Shown here in pieces: positions 8,394 through 17,285 of a DNA stretch of 37,847 nucleotides. A program made the position numbers and the translations under genes. The notes below the pieces were generated by a model. That model worked only from the letters and a program-made list of their open reading frames with translations, did not search any database and was not told the DNA's origin. Position 1 is the stretch's first letter, and every line of letters begins with the position of its first letter. Origin of the DNA: Pirellula staleyi DSM 6068 (GTDB taxonomy: Bacteria > Planctomycetota > Planctomycetia > Pirellulales > Pirellulaceae); NCBI GenBank assembly GCA_945875845.1, contig CAMCMB010000072.1, positions 1-37,847 of the forward strand, in the 5' to 3' direction.

Positions 8394-8447
8394 TCTCTAC
8401 TCTCTACTCTCTACTCTCTACTCTCTACTCTCTACTCTCTACTCTCT
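8394..8447 (+). repeat. Heptanucleotide tandem repeat (TCTCTAC)7
   Basis: Seven exact copies of TCTCTAC occupy 8394-8442, followed by a partial TCTCT. The array fills most of the 81-base spacer between the stop of the response regulator and the ATG of the histidine kinase. It is pyrimidine-only apart from one A per unit. A seven-base unit cannot keep frame, and here it is outside both coding regions, so gain or loss of copies would change spacing and leader structure of the kinase message only. Confidence 0.95.
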
Positions 8448-8461
8448 CAAACGCGTGAACT

Positions 8462-10240
8462 ATGCCGCATAGACTGCCGAACAATGTGTCGATCGACATG
8501 CTCATCCGTATTGCTCAGAATAGCGGTGAGGGAATTATAATCACCGGAGCACAACTCGACAAACCCGGTCCTGAAATCTTGTTTGTAAACGAACTCATCT
8601 GCCAGATGACGGGTTATGCCGAACAGGAATTGCTCGGAAAAACCCCCCGCATCTTTCAAGGGGATGGAACGTCGGGGGCCGCAACGGACCATATCCGCAC
8701 GGAACTATCTGCTGGTCGTTCTTGTCAGGTCGAGTTGACCAACTACCGCAAAAATGGCGAAGCATTCATCAACGAACTTTGGATAAGTCCGCATCACGAC
8801 TCGAATGGAAATACAACGCATTTCATCTCTATCCAGCGCGATGTAACAAAACGCAATACCGTTGCCGAGCAATTGAAGGGGAGTTTCTCATTATTGCAAC
8901 TCTTTCTGACGAATGTACCAACAGCCGTTGCGATTCTGGACCGAGAGCTTCGCTATGTGGCAGTAAGCCCGCGATGGTTGCGCGACTACGATTTAGAGGA
9001 TCGCGACATCATTGGCGCTCACTATTACGAAGTCTTTCCAGAGATCCCCGAACGATGGAGGGAACTTCATCGGCGCGGTCTGTTGGGAGAAAAAAGCGGA
9101 AGCAATCTCGATTCGTTTGTGCGAGCGAACGGAAAGGTCGAATGGCTTCGTTGGGAATTGATTCCATGGCAAAATAGACGCGACGCAATCGATGGGATCC
9201 TCATTTTCAGCGAGCTGATCACTGAACAAGTAGTCGATAAAAACCTCTTGAAAATCAGCCAGGATAGACTAAAAGCGGTTTGGAATACCGTTGCGGACGC
9301 GATGGTAGTAATCGATACTCGGGGTGCAATACTGGATGTCAATAAAGCAGCGATTCACATGTTCGGTTACGAAGAAGCAGAGCTTTTGGGGCAAAACGCC
9401 AAGACACTCCTGCCGGATCCCCATTTCAAAGAGCACGATGTTTATTTGCATCGATATAGCCAAACGGAGAGATCTCAAAGCATTGACCAAGGAAGCGAAA
9501 TGGTCGCAAAAAGAAAAAACGGTCAATTATTCCCTGTTGCCCTAACTGTTTTCCGAATTGATCATTTGAGCCTGTTTACAGCCATCGTCCGTGATCTATC
9601 AGAACGGGTCGATCTGCAGAGACAAATCCTTGAAATCGCGGCAGAGGAAGATCGGAGAATCGGGCAGGAATTGCATGATAACCTCCAGCAGCAGCTAACA
9701 GGACTAGGGTTGCTCGCTCGAAGCTTGGCGGAATCTCTAGCCGATGATTCATCAAATTATTCCGCTCGAGCAGTTCGACTTGCAGAGGGACTCAAGGATT
9801 GCATAAATACCGTTCATAATCTTGCCCGTGGGCTTATCCCTGTCGAAGTGCATGCAAGCGGTATTCAATCCGCATTGAAGCAACTGGCATCCTCGGTGAA
9901 ACAGCAAAGCCAAATCGAGTGGGATTTTTATCACGATGGCAATACCGATATCAAAGACAATTCCCTAGCCACCCACTTGTACCGAATCGCACAAGAAGCT
10001 GTCACCAACGCCCTAAAACATAGCCAAGCCAAAACGATCACGATCTCGCTATCCAAAATCGATGGCTTTCAGGAATTGAAGATCTCCGATGATGGAGTCG
10101 GCATACCTATCCAATGTTCGGCTGGCGGACAGGGATTCAAAATCATGCAGTACCGTGCCTCATTGTTCGGAGGTAATGTCTTCATTGGCCCGTCAGCATC
10201 TCGGGGGACTGAGGTCAAATGTCGGTTTCCATGTTCTTGA
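8462..10240 (+). CDS. PAS-sensor histidine kinase, HisKA_3/NarX-DegS class
   Basis: 592 residues, soluble. Three PAS domains: 12-131 (LOV-like fold motif GKTPRIFQG at 59-67 but no photoactive Cys), 138-258, and 266-381. The third resembles FixL PAS: H325 matches the haem-ligand His and R331 a propionate-contacting Arg, but the distal-pocket His and Arg positions are Q339 and S345. The kinase core is intact: phospho-accepting H405 in GQELHDNLQQQLTG, N-box N516 (EAVTNALKHS), G1 box SDDGVG at 542-547, and a glycine-rich G2 region at 554-558. It should autophosphorylate and pass phosphate to the regulator at 7700. The second half is clearly paralogous to the end of the hybrid at 2739; both share ATHLYRIA and IMQYRASL blocks. 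No Shine-Dalgarno is seen before the ATG, and the spacer is occupied by a heptamer repeat. Confidence 0.94.
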   Translation: MPHRLPNNVSIDMLIRIAQNSGEGIIITGAQLDKPGPEILFVNELICQMTGYAEQELLGKTPRIFQGDGTSGAATDHIRTELSAGRSCQVELTNYRKNGEAFINELWISPHHDSNGNTTHFISIQRDVTKRNTVAEQLKGSFSLLQLFLTNVPTAVAILDRELRYVAVSPRWLRDYDLEDRDIIGAHYYEVFPEIPERWRELHRRGLLGEKSGSNLDSFVRANGKVEWLRWELIPWQNRRDAIDGILIFSELITEQVVDKNLLKISQDRLKAVWNTVADAMVVIDTRGAILDVNKAAIHMFGYEEAELLGQNAKTLLPDPHFKEHDVYLHRYSQTERSQSIDQGSEMVAKRKNGQLFPVALTVFRIDHLSLFTAIVRDLSERVDLQRQILEIAAEEDRRIGQELHDNLQQQLTGLGLLARSLAESLADDSSNYSARAVRLAEGLKDCINTVHNLARGLIPVEVHASGIQSALKQLASSVKQQSQIEWDFYHDGNTDIKDNSLATHLYRIAQEAVTNALKHSQAKTITISLSKIDGFQELKISDDGVGIPIQCSAGGQGFKIMQYRASLFGGNVFIGPSASRGTEVKCRFPCS

Positions 10241-10439
10241 ATACACGTCCCAAGTCCTTCACTACTTTCGAACAAGCAACCCCGCCTGTTCGACTCCTGC
10301 GATTCTCCGGGTCTGGGCCGTTTGACTTGAGCATCCCAGCCATAAATCACCGCGTTTTGATCTGGACGGTAGGGATTGGAAAAGCCTACCATCCACGGCA
10401 ATCCATTTTAATACAACCGTTTTTTCAGGAATTCCTCGG

Positions 10440-11600
10440 ATGCTGCCAACGAAAATGAAGCTGGCGCTGATGTCATCTCCCGTTAGTTGGGGCGGTGGTG
10501 AGCAATTTCTATGGTCATTAGGTAACGGATTGGTAAGTCGTGGGCATCAGGTGTTGTGGGTTTGCGATGAACGCAGCTCTCTTCACCACAAAGTCCGACA
10601 AAGTAACTTTCCGTGTTGCCCCCTTTCCAGCCGAGCACCAAAACCGAAATCATTGCTGCGGCTCAGAAAGGCCTGCACTGGTTTTGGCGTTCAAGTTTTG
10701 CATGCAAACGATTCGCATGCATTCACTTGGGGGTCGCTTGCAATGCTTGGAAAGCTCGGGATCAAACGAGTTCGCGTTAAGCATACGGCTTTTCCCATTC
10801 GCTCCTCCATTCCCTACAATTGGATGCTCGACAAGTTGGTATGCGTATCACATGCCGTTCGCGATGTATGCTTAGCCGGCGGAGTTGCAAAACAAAAAAC
10901 CTCCGTCATCCATGGAGGACTCGAAACTCCAAAGCTTGAGCATTGGCTAGAACGTTTTTGGGCATGCGACCTTCTCGGAATTCCCCATCAAACCCCCCTC
11001 TATTGCGCCGTAGGCAGTCTCATCCCCTGCAAAAGCTATCATCGATTGATCGAGGCAGCACATCACTTGCGATGGCATATGCCCGAGTTTTGTATTGTTG
11101 TATGCGGCGAGGGCAAGGCTCGACCGGAACTAGAGCAGTTGATTCGCAAGTATTCTTTGGAAAAACATGTGCGATTGCTGGGTTTTCAGAACGAACCCGA
11201 GCGTTGGATTTGTGCTGCCGATGCTTTTGTCCACCCTTCGCAGAGCGAAGGCCTTTCGCTGGTTGCGATTCAAGCTCAAATGATCGGAACGCCCGTTATT
11301 GCTACCGAAGTTGGAGGGCTCAAGGAAGTCTTAAGGTCACCTGACGACGGGCAAGCTTTAGGCTGGACTTGCGAGGGGAACGACCCAGCAACCTTGGCTC
11401 GCTTGATGACGGAGGCCATCCAAAACACCGAGCGTCGCTTTGACACCGTTCGCGCCGCGAGAAAATATGCGGAACAACGCTTTCATGTACGCATCATGAT
11501 CGAAAAGTTTGAAAATCTGTTCCTTGAATTGATCGGACAGCCCCAGTCAAGAAATTTCCACGAACCAATAACCTTGAATTCGAGAAAGCTCGCAGGGTAG
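10440..11600 (+). CDS. Glycosyltransferase family 4 protein
   Basis: 386 residues with the GT-B fold layout. The N-terminal half has the GGGEQFL acceptor-side motif (18-24) and ends around 160. The C-terminal half (about 183-365) binds the sugar nucleotide, with VGSLIPCKSYHRLIEA (191-206), CGEGKARPELE (222-232) and VHPSQSEGLSLVAIQAQ (264-280). The retaining GT4 signature E-x7-E is only half kept: E270 is present, but Q278 stands where the second Glu should be (codon CAA, one base from GAA). The closest general match is a glycosyltransferase of surface-polysaccharide type, but acceptor and sugar are unknown. It stands alone, about 200 bases after the kinase gene and 100 before the DUF1571 gene. 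An in-frame ATG at 10455 is an alternative start. Confidence 0.88.
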   Translation: MLPTKMKLALMSSPVSWGGGEQFLWSLGNGLVSRGHQVLWVCDERSSLHHKVRQSNFPCCPLSSRAPKPKSLLRLRKACTGFGVQVLHANDSHAFTWGSLAMLGKLGIKRVRVKHTAFPIRSSIPYNWMLDKLVCVSHAVRDVCLAGGVAKQKTSVIHGGLETPKLEHWLERFWACDLLGIPHQTPLYCAVGSLIPCKSYHRLIEAAHHLRWHMPEFCIVVCGEGKARPELEQLIRKYSLEKHVRLLGFQNEPERWICAADAFVHPSQSEGLSLVAIQAQMIGTPVIATEVGGLKEVLRSPDDGQALGWTCEGNDPATLARLMTEAIQNTERRFDTVRAARKYAEQRFHVRIMIEKFENLFLELIGQPQSRNFHEPITLNSRKLAG

Positions 11601-11700
11601 GTCTGTGACGACATCACTACAATTTTTCATCGAAGCTCAGCCCGTCGATCGATACCCAAAACATTGAGAATTCTGGCCGCAAGCAACTGCGGTCACACGG

Positions 11701-12627
11701 ATGGGTAATCTAGGGAAGCTACGGAGACGATATTCAATGAGGCGATTTGGACGCACTTGGTTTAGAGCGGCATTGGTTTCGCTATCTATGTCTGCTGTTA
11801 CGACCGGTGTCGCCGTCGCTCAACAACCGCCGACTTCCGGATTAACGGAGCCCGTCTTCCGTGTATCGAAGAATGATCCTTCGATACCACCTGCCGTTGC
11901 TCACCCGCTCGATCCAGCCATTCAATTGGCACATCAGAGCCTTGCTCTCATTCGGAATGACTTGAAGGACTACACAGGAGTCTTGGTCAAACGAGAAAAA
12001 ATCGGAGATGAGCTGGGCGAACATGAATTTATGTTCGTAAAAGTTCGTAACCGAAAGGTCCAGAACAACCAGTTGGTAGTTCCCTTCAGTGTCTATCTCG
12101 CCTTCCTAAAACCTACAGCCGTTAAGGGTCGCGAAGTTCTGTTCGTCGAAAACCAGAATCAGGGTAAGTTGTTTGCCCATGAAGGCGGTATGAAGAGAAT
12201 GCTCGGTACGCATTCGCTCGAACCCACTGGTTATCTAGCCATGGCTGGTCAACGTTACCCGTTGACAGACATCGGAATCGAAAACTTGGTTGTCAAGCTG
12301 ATCGAACGCGGCGAAAAAGATAAGCGTCACGGTACGTGCAATGTCGAACTCGTTCCGGGCGCTAAAGTTGGAGGCAGAGCCTGTTCAATCATTCAAGTCA
12401 CGCATCCGGTCCAGCAAAGCCATTACGAATTCCATATCGCCCAGATCTTCATGGACGATGAATGGAAGATCCCGGTTCGCTACGCTGCCTACAGCTGGCC
12501 CAAAAAGGTTGGAGCGGAGCCCGAAGTGATCGAAGAATACACGTATCAGAGCCTCAAGTTCAACGTTGGACTGACCGATGCTGATTTTGACGTGAAGCAC
12601 AAAGACTACAATTTTCACGGAAAATAG
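11701..12627 (+). CDS. DUF1571 secreted protein
   Basis: 308 residues. A signal peptide covers about 1-40: an Arg-rich start, then AALVSLSMSAVTTGVAVA, cut before QQPP. The mature part matches the planctomycete family DUF1571: DYTGVLVKREKIGDEL, PFSVYLAFLKP, GREVLFVENQNQGKLFAHEGG, and the ending DADFDVKHKDYNF. The function of the family is unknown; the fold is thought to resemble the LolA/LolB lipoprotein carriers, which I cannot confirm here. Export to the periplasm or cell surface is expected. The internal ATG at 11737, preceded by GGAG, gives a more ordinary signal peptide and may be the true start. There is no obvious operon partner; pgk follows after a 188-base gap with a REP-like element. 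Confidence 0.9.
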   Translation: MGNLGKLRRRYSMRRFGRTWFRAALVSLSMSAVTTGVAVAQQPPTSGLTEPVFRVSKNDPSIPPAVAHPLDPAIQLAHQSLALIRNDLKDYTGVLVKREKIGDELGEHEFMFVKVRNRKVQNNQLVVPFSVYLAFLKPTAVKGREVLFVENQNQGKLFAHEGGMKRMLGTHSLEPTGYLAMAGQRYPLTDIGIENLVVKLIERGEKDKRHGTCNVELVPGAKVGGRACSIIQVTHPVQQSHYEFHIAQIFMDDEWKIPVRYAAYSWPKKVGAEPEVIEEYTYQSLKFNVGLTDADFDVKHKDYNFHGK

Positions 12628-12654
12628 TCTGGCTGAATTCTGGCTCCTGGGAAA

Positions 12655-12705
12655 GTGGCATGGGCGTCTCGCCCATGAACTCACGAGCGAGCGCGCTCGT
12701 GCCAC
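12655..12705. repeat. REP/BIME-like pair of inverted palindromes
   Basis: Two palindromic modules face each other. GTGG at 12655-12658 leads CATGGGCG-TCT-CGCCCATG (12659-12677). CACGAGCG-AGCG-CGCTCGTG (12682-12701) is followed by CCAC (12702-12705), the complement of GTGG. A head tetranucleotide followed by an imperfect palindrome, in an inverted pair, is the layout of REP/BIME elements. It sits after the DUF1571 stop. Confidence 0.75.
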
Positions 12706-12815
12706 GCTGGGCGATGCAAGCGAGATTTAGCCAAGCTCTGTTCAGGATTGGAATTTCCGTTAAAAACGTACTCAACGGTTCAGTTTCAATTCCTTGAATA
12801 GATTGCACAGCAAAG

Positions 12816-14003
12816 ATGGCCAAGAAAAGCATTTCGGATGTTGATTGTCAGGGCAAAGTGGTATTGATGCGGGTTGACTTTAATGTCCCGCAAGACGACT
12901 CAGGTTCAATAACCGACGATCGGCGGATACGGATGGCGCTCCCGTCCATCGAATCCGTCCTGTCTCGAGGCGGCAAGTTGGTTCTCATGAGCCACCTTGG
13001 ACGCCCAAAGGGCAAGGGTCCTGAACCTGAGTTCACGCTCAAACCGACCGCAGTACGTTTGGCACAGCTGCTCGGAAAACCTGTTTCCTTCGCTTCTGAC
13101 ACGGTCGGAGCCGACGCCGAATCAAAAATCAGCGGGCTCCAAAATGGGGAGGTTGTCGTTCTCGAAAATGTCCGCTTCAATCCCGGTGAAAAGAACGGGG
13201 AAGCGGTTTACTCGGGCAAATTGGCTTCATGGGCCGATATCTATTGCAACGACGCTTTCGGAACTTGCCACCGAGAGGAAGCGTCTATGGTTGCGGTCCC
13301 ACTCGCCATGGGAAACAAGCCTAAAGTCGTAGGCTTCTTGGTCGCAAAGGAAATCCAATACCTAAGCGATACGATCGCAAACCCACAGCGTCCATTCGTA
13401 GCGATCCTGGGTGGCGCAAAAGTGAGTGACAAGATCAACGTTATCAGCAACTTGCTCGGCATCTGCGATCAAGTATTGATCGGCGGGGCAATGGCTTACA
13501 CCTTCTCGCTCGCTCAAGGTGGCTCAACCGGAAAGAGCCTTGTCGAGAAAGACAAAGTCGAACTGGCCAAAGAATTGATCGCCAAAGGGGGAAACAAATT
13601 GGTTCTGCCCGTCGATACCCATTGCGGCGACGCTTTCAGTGGGAGCTGCAACAAGCGAGTCGTCGCGGCTGGCAAAATACCGGATGGCTGGGAAGGGCTC
13701 GATATCGGTCCAGAAACAGCCAAAATATTTTCCGCCATCGTTGAAAAGGCAAAGACCATCGTTTGGAACGGTCCTATGGGTGTATTCGAGATGCCTCCCT
13801 TTGATCACGGGACGGTCGCAGTCGCTCAAGCAGTCGCGAAAAGCGACGGCGTCAGCATCATCGGCGGAGGCGACAGCGCCGCTGCGATTGAACAACTAGG
13901 CTTTGCTGACTCTGTCACCCACGTGAGCACCGGCGGCGGTGCCAGCCTGTCGATGCTCGAAGGGGAAAAGTTTAAGGCTGTCGAACTGCTCGACAACGAG
14001 TAG
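12816..14003 (+). CDS. pgk: Phosphoglycerate kinase
   Basis: 395 residues, the usual length for bacterial PGK. It catalyses reversible phosphate transfer between 1,3-bisphosphoglycerate and ADP in glycolysis and gluconeogenesis, in the cytoplasm. All family landmarks are present: RVDFNVP near residue 19, [14 protein letters not shown] near 66, VLENVRF near 113, GGAKVSDK, the nucleotide-site WNGPMGVFE, and the C-terminal GGGDSAAA loop. The start [10 protein letters not shown] fits the family and no upstream extension is needed. No clear Shine-Dalgarno is seen. No glycolytic neighbour (gap, tpi) is in the window, so it appears as a single gene. A REP/MITE-like element fills the gap to the convergent cytochrome gene and may serve as shared 3' end. 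Confidence 0.98.
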   Translation: MAKKSISDVDCQGKVVLMRVDFNVPQDDSGSITDDRRIRMALPSIESVLSRGGKLVLMSHLGRPKGKGPEPEFTLKPTAVRLAQLLGKPVSFASDTVGADAESKISGLQNGEVVVLENVRFNPGEKNGEAVYSGKLASWADIYCNDAFGTCHREEASMVAVPLAMGNKPKVVGFLVAKEIQYLSDTIANPQRPFVAILGGAKVSDKINVISNLLGICDQVLIGGAMAYTFSLAQGGSTGKSLVEKDKVELAKELIAKGGNKLVLPVDTHCGDAFSGSCNKRVVAAGKIPDGWEGLDIGPETAKIFSAIVEKAKTIVWNGPMGVFEMPPFDHGTVAVAQAVAKSDGVSIIGGGDSAAAIEQLGFADSVTHVSTGGGASLSMLEGEKFKAVELLDNE

Positions 14004-14013
14004 AGCTATTTTG

Positions 14014-14135
14014 GACACAGCCGACAAAAGGTGCAGGCACGCTCCGCCGTGCCGTTCGCAGTCAAGCTTTTGCCAGGATTCCAGGTGGACGGCACATGGA
14101 ATGTGCCTACTACTTTGACTTTCGTCGGCTGTGTC
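14014..14135. repeat. MITE/REP-like element with terminal inverted repeats
   Basis: Outer arms: 14014-14030 (GACACAGCCGACAAAAG) and 14119-14135, whose reverse complement differs at one of 17 bases. Inside are two hairpins: GGCACG-CTCCGC-CGTGCC (14036-14053) and GGCACAT-GGA-ATGTGCC (14091-14107). Read from the minus strand, the second begins GTAG, a typical REP head. The right outer arm reaches the stop codon of the minus-strand gene. The element fills almost the whole gap between two convergent genes and could also act as a bidirectional terminator. Confidence 0.75.
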
Positions 14136-17100
14136 TATTTGAAAACCTTGGCTTTTGGATCGCCGCTGGCCGTCAGGTAGGCCAGCAGATCCAAAAGCTC
14201 GTTTTCGTTGAGAGTATCGACCAAACTGCTCGGCATTTGCGAGACTTTGGAAGGCTTGATCTCTTCGACTTGGCTCTTCTTCAACACGATCGGCTTGGCC
14301 TCTGCGTCCGCAATGTATACGTAGTACTCATCGCCGATTTCGACCGTTCGCCCAACAAGTACTCGGCCATCTTCGGTCCGGACTTGTTGCGATCCATATT
14401 GATCCGAGATGGCTTTGCTAGGTTCAATGATCGCGTCAAGCATGTCTTGTATCGAGAATTTCTTGGCTGCTGTCGACAAGTCAGGACCAATGGCACCTCC
14501 TTCTCCAGCCAGTCGATGGCACTTGGAACAGGAGGTCGCATGATAGAGGTTGCGGCCTTGTTTGAAGTCTCGATTTGTGAGACCCGCTGCCGAAATGCTT
14601 AGAGCTTCTTCGGTCGACCATTTGCGTCCAGGCCCCTTGGGTGGCGTGGACTGGATCGGAGCGGAAACGAGCGAAACGTTGGTGACCGGCTCAAGTACGA
14701 TTTGCTCGGCGGGTGAACAGCTTGCAATGGCATCGTCGCGAAATTGCATCAAGAACTTCGCGAAACTATTCCCGCCAGGGTGCTTGGCGGCGGAGATAAA
14801 GAACTCGAAGTACCTCTTGCGTTGATCCATCGTCCAGCCCGTCTTCGCATTCCTTAGCACAAACGCGAAATGGATAGCTCGAACAGGAGGCATGTCTGCC
14901 ATCATCTTGTCGATCGTCCCGCCGTAGCCGGCATTTCGCGAAACGAGATATCCCCAATCGGGAATGGGCTCTGCTCCGAGCTTGCTCATCAGATCCAACG
15001 TCTTGGAAACAACGGTCGGAGATTGCAAGTAAACCAACAACTGGACCAATTCTGCGTTCGCTTCATAGGACACGGCTGGATAGAAGGAATCAAAATAACT
15101 TGCAAGCTTAAGGCGACGATCGTCGGCCGGCTGGCCAAGTCGCGTGAATGCAAGTTCAAACGCTCGTAGCCACGCCAAGGAATCGCTCGAACTGAGCGAC
15201 TTGAATTCGAGTGTCATCAACGAATCAAGAACGCGATTCAAGTCATCGGGTTTGCCCTGCCGGGCGATGGCCATGGCTGCGTTGATGATTCCCTTGGGTT
15301 GCTTGATCGCCAAAGCCTTGGATCGCCAAAGATCGATGGGTTGGTTTTCCAATGCGACCCGAGCGGCGTATCGAATGAACCGGTCCTCGTGCGCCAGATG
15401 CTTGAGAATGAAGTCCATGTCGACTTCGGAACGACCATGGTAGCTTTCCAGTTTGCGCCGTAACTGCCGAAGCTCCATACCGGCTTGATTGGCGCTTGGC
15501 GCGGGTGTTGTCGGCTCGTTGCCAACATAGCTCACTCGGTAGAGAGACGATTGAGTTCCACGTCCACCGGCAGCAAAATACAATGCGCCGTCAGCTCCGA
15601 CCACCGCATCCGTGACCGGCAGAGGTGAGCCGGTCACAAAGTCTGCTTTCGTACCACGATAGCTCGAACCTTCGGACGCAAGTTCAACCGAATAAATCGT
15701 GCTGTAGGTCCAATCCAAAATGAATATCGCATTTTGATACTTGGCGGGAAACTTAGCACCTGTTCCAAACACTACTCCTGTCGGGGAGCCGGGTCCGATA
15801 TCGACTACAGGTGGGAGGGAATCTTCGTAGTATGTAGGCCATTTCCCAGTTCCGCTGCGCCATCCGAATTCGCTGCCACTGGTCGCATGGCAGACGCGCG
15901 TTGGGCGATACCAAGGCGATCCAAAGTCCCACTCCATATCTGCATCGTAAGTAAACAAGTCCCCTTCGGGATTGAATGCAATGTCATATTGATTGCGGTA
16001 GCCAATGCTAAACACGTCCCACTGCTTGCCGCTCGGATCGACATTGCAGATCCATCCGCCAGGTGCCATGATGCCTGCCGCGTGACCGTTTGCATCCCAA
16101 CGACGTGGTAACAAATGATCTTCGCCCCAATTGCGAGGTATACGGCTTCCCGATATCGCGTCGGGAAGCTTCGTGTGATTACCGGATGCGACGTACAACG
16201 ATTTGCCATCTGGGCTGAGCACAACAGCATGCGGTCCGTGCTCTCCGCCACCATTAACATGCATGCAGAATTCATCGGAATCCACCAGCCCGTCTTTATC
16301 GGTATCTCGCAATCGATGCAGCCCGGATTGTTTGCCACCATTGACCACGACATAGAGGGAATCGAATGCCCAAAGCAATCCTTGTGCACCGCTGAGTTCT
16401 ACCGGCAGCCGCTCCACTTTTGTCGGTGTGGTCGCTGTACCGGGTGCAATTAAAAACAAGCCTTTGCCCTCTTGGTCCGACGCGATCAGGCGGCCGCGGT
16501 CATCGGAAGTCAACGAAACCCAGGAGCCCATGGAAGGTGGTACTTGAAATATCTTTTCAATCTTGAATCCTTCTGGAACCTTAGCGTTTTCGGCTACCCT
16601 CGGCATATAATCGCCGCTGTCGCTCCTGGTTGCGGCTCCATCAAAACTTTCCTGATTCACGCTCGCGGTCCAAGGAAGTTTTGCGTCTCCCAACTTTCCA
16701 ACTTCATTTGCATTCGTCCAGCCTTGATCGTCGAAAACAATATTTCGCCATTCGCCTTTTGCATTGGCGCTCCCCTTCCAGGATTTGTTGGTAGCAATCT
16801 TCTGTGTAGCCCCCCCTTTCATCTCTATTTGGAGAACTGCGATCAAGCCCGCAGGTCCACCATCGTTCTTGGCTGAGATTGCAATGACGTTTTTACCCTG
16901 TTGCAACTGTTTGCTCACATCGCCTGTTGCAACTTGAGACCAATCATCGGAACTGGTAACCTTCTTTCCATTCAAAAATACGTCGCAATGATTGTCAGCC
17001 GTTGCCATCATGACGGCTTTCTGTACGTCCCCTTCGATCGAAAAATCGTGACGGACCATGATTTGCGATTGCGACTCGCCGTCACCCACCCAGATCCATT

Positions 17101-17209
17101 GCGGAGGTGAAGTCTTGTCTTGCGAAGAAACCTCCGCTGAAAAAGAGACAAGGAGCGCGGCCGCAATGCAGCCAAAAACCGGATGCGGGGAACACCAGAA
17201 TCGAAACAT
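14135..17209 (-). CDS. Exported dehydrogenase-like propeller with C-terminal haem-binding cytochrome domain (PVC type)
   Basis: 1024 residues. Signal peptide about 1-29. Residues 35-180 look like a jelly-roll carbohydrate-binding module of the rhamnosidase N-terminal kind (DNHCDVFLNGKKV, GKNVIAISAKNDGG). Residues about 198-560 form a propeller related to sorbosone/glucose dehydrogenases (TIGR02604 type) with a calcium-like loop DTDKDGLVDSDEF. About 570-860 is helical, HEAT-like. Residues 880-1020 match the Pirellula/Verrucomicrobium haem-binding domain (TIGR02603) with one c-type haem site CSKCH at 894-898 and a following GAIGPDL. I infer a periplasmic oxidoreductase acting on a sugar-like substrate and passing electrons through the haem. 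The SGNH-propeller gene lies 76 bases upstream on the same strand, so co-transcription is possible. Confidence 0.92.
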   Translation of the reverse strand: MFRFWCSPHPVFGCIAAALLVSFSAEVSSQDKTSPPQWIWVGDGESQSQIMVRHDFSIEGDVQKAVMMATADNHCDVFLNGKKVTSSDDWSQVATGDVSKQLQQGKNVIAISAKNDGGPAGLIAVLQIEMKGGATQKIATNKSWKGSANAKGEWRNIVFDDQGWTNANEVGKLGDAKLPWTASVNQESFDGAATRSDSGDYMPRVAENAKVPEGFKIEKIFQVPPSMGSWVSLTSDDRGRLIASDQEGKGLFLIAPGTATTPTKVERLPVELSGAQGLLWAFDSLYVVVNGGKQSGLHRLRDTDKDGLVDSDEFCMHVNGGGEHGPHAVVLSPDGKSLYVASGNHTKLPDAISGSRIPRNWGEDHLLPRRWDANGHAAGIMAPGGWICNVDPSGKQWDVFSIGYRNQYDIAFNPEGDLFTYDADMEWDFGSPWYRPTRVCHATSGSEFGWRSGTGKWPTYYEDSLPPVVDIGPGSPTGVVFGTGAKFPAKYQNAIFILDWTYSTIYSVELASEGSSYRGTKADFVTGSPLPVTDAVVGADGALYFAAGGRGTQSSLYRVSYVGNEPTTPAPSANQAGMELRQLRRKLESYHGRSEVDMDFILKHLAHEDRFIRYAARVALENQPIDLWRSKALAIKQPKGIINAAMAIARQGKPDDLNRVLDSLMTLEFKSLSSSDSLAWLRAFELAFTRLGQPADDRRLKLASYFDSFYPAVSYEANAELVQLLVYLQSPTVVSKTLDLMSKLGAEPIPDWGYLVSRNAGYGGTIDKMMADMPPVRAIHFAFVLRNAKTGWTMDQRKRYFEFFISAAKHPGGNSFAKFLMQFRDDAIASCSPAEQIVLEPVTNVSLVSAPIQSTPPKGPGRKWSTEEALSISAAGLTNRDFKQGRNLYHATSCSKCHRLAGEGGAIGPDLSTAAKKFSIQDMLDAIIEPSKAISDQYGSQQVRTEDGRVLVGRTVEIGDEYYVYIADAEAKPIVLKKSQVEEIKPSKVSQMPSSLVDTLNENELLDLLAYLTASGDPKAKVFK

Positions 17210-17285
17210 GGAGTGCTTTCTTTAAAAAATAGGTATCAGAACGCCCTTGCACGTACGTGTGAAGGTAGCGTTCCGAGAGAACGCG

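Noticed and set aside
8394-8447. CRISPR-like array
   Set aside because: The unit is seven bases with no spacers; it is a simple tandem repeat.
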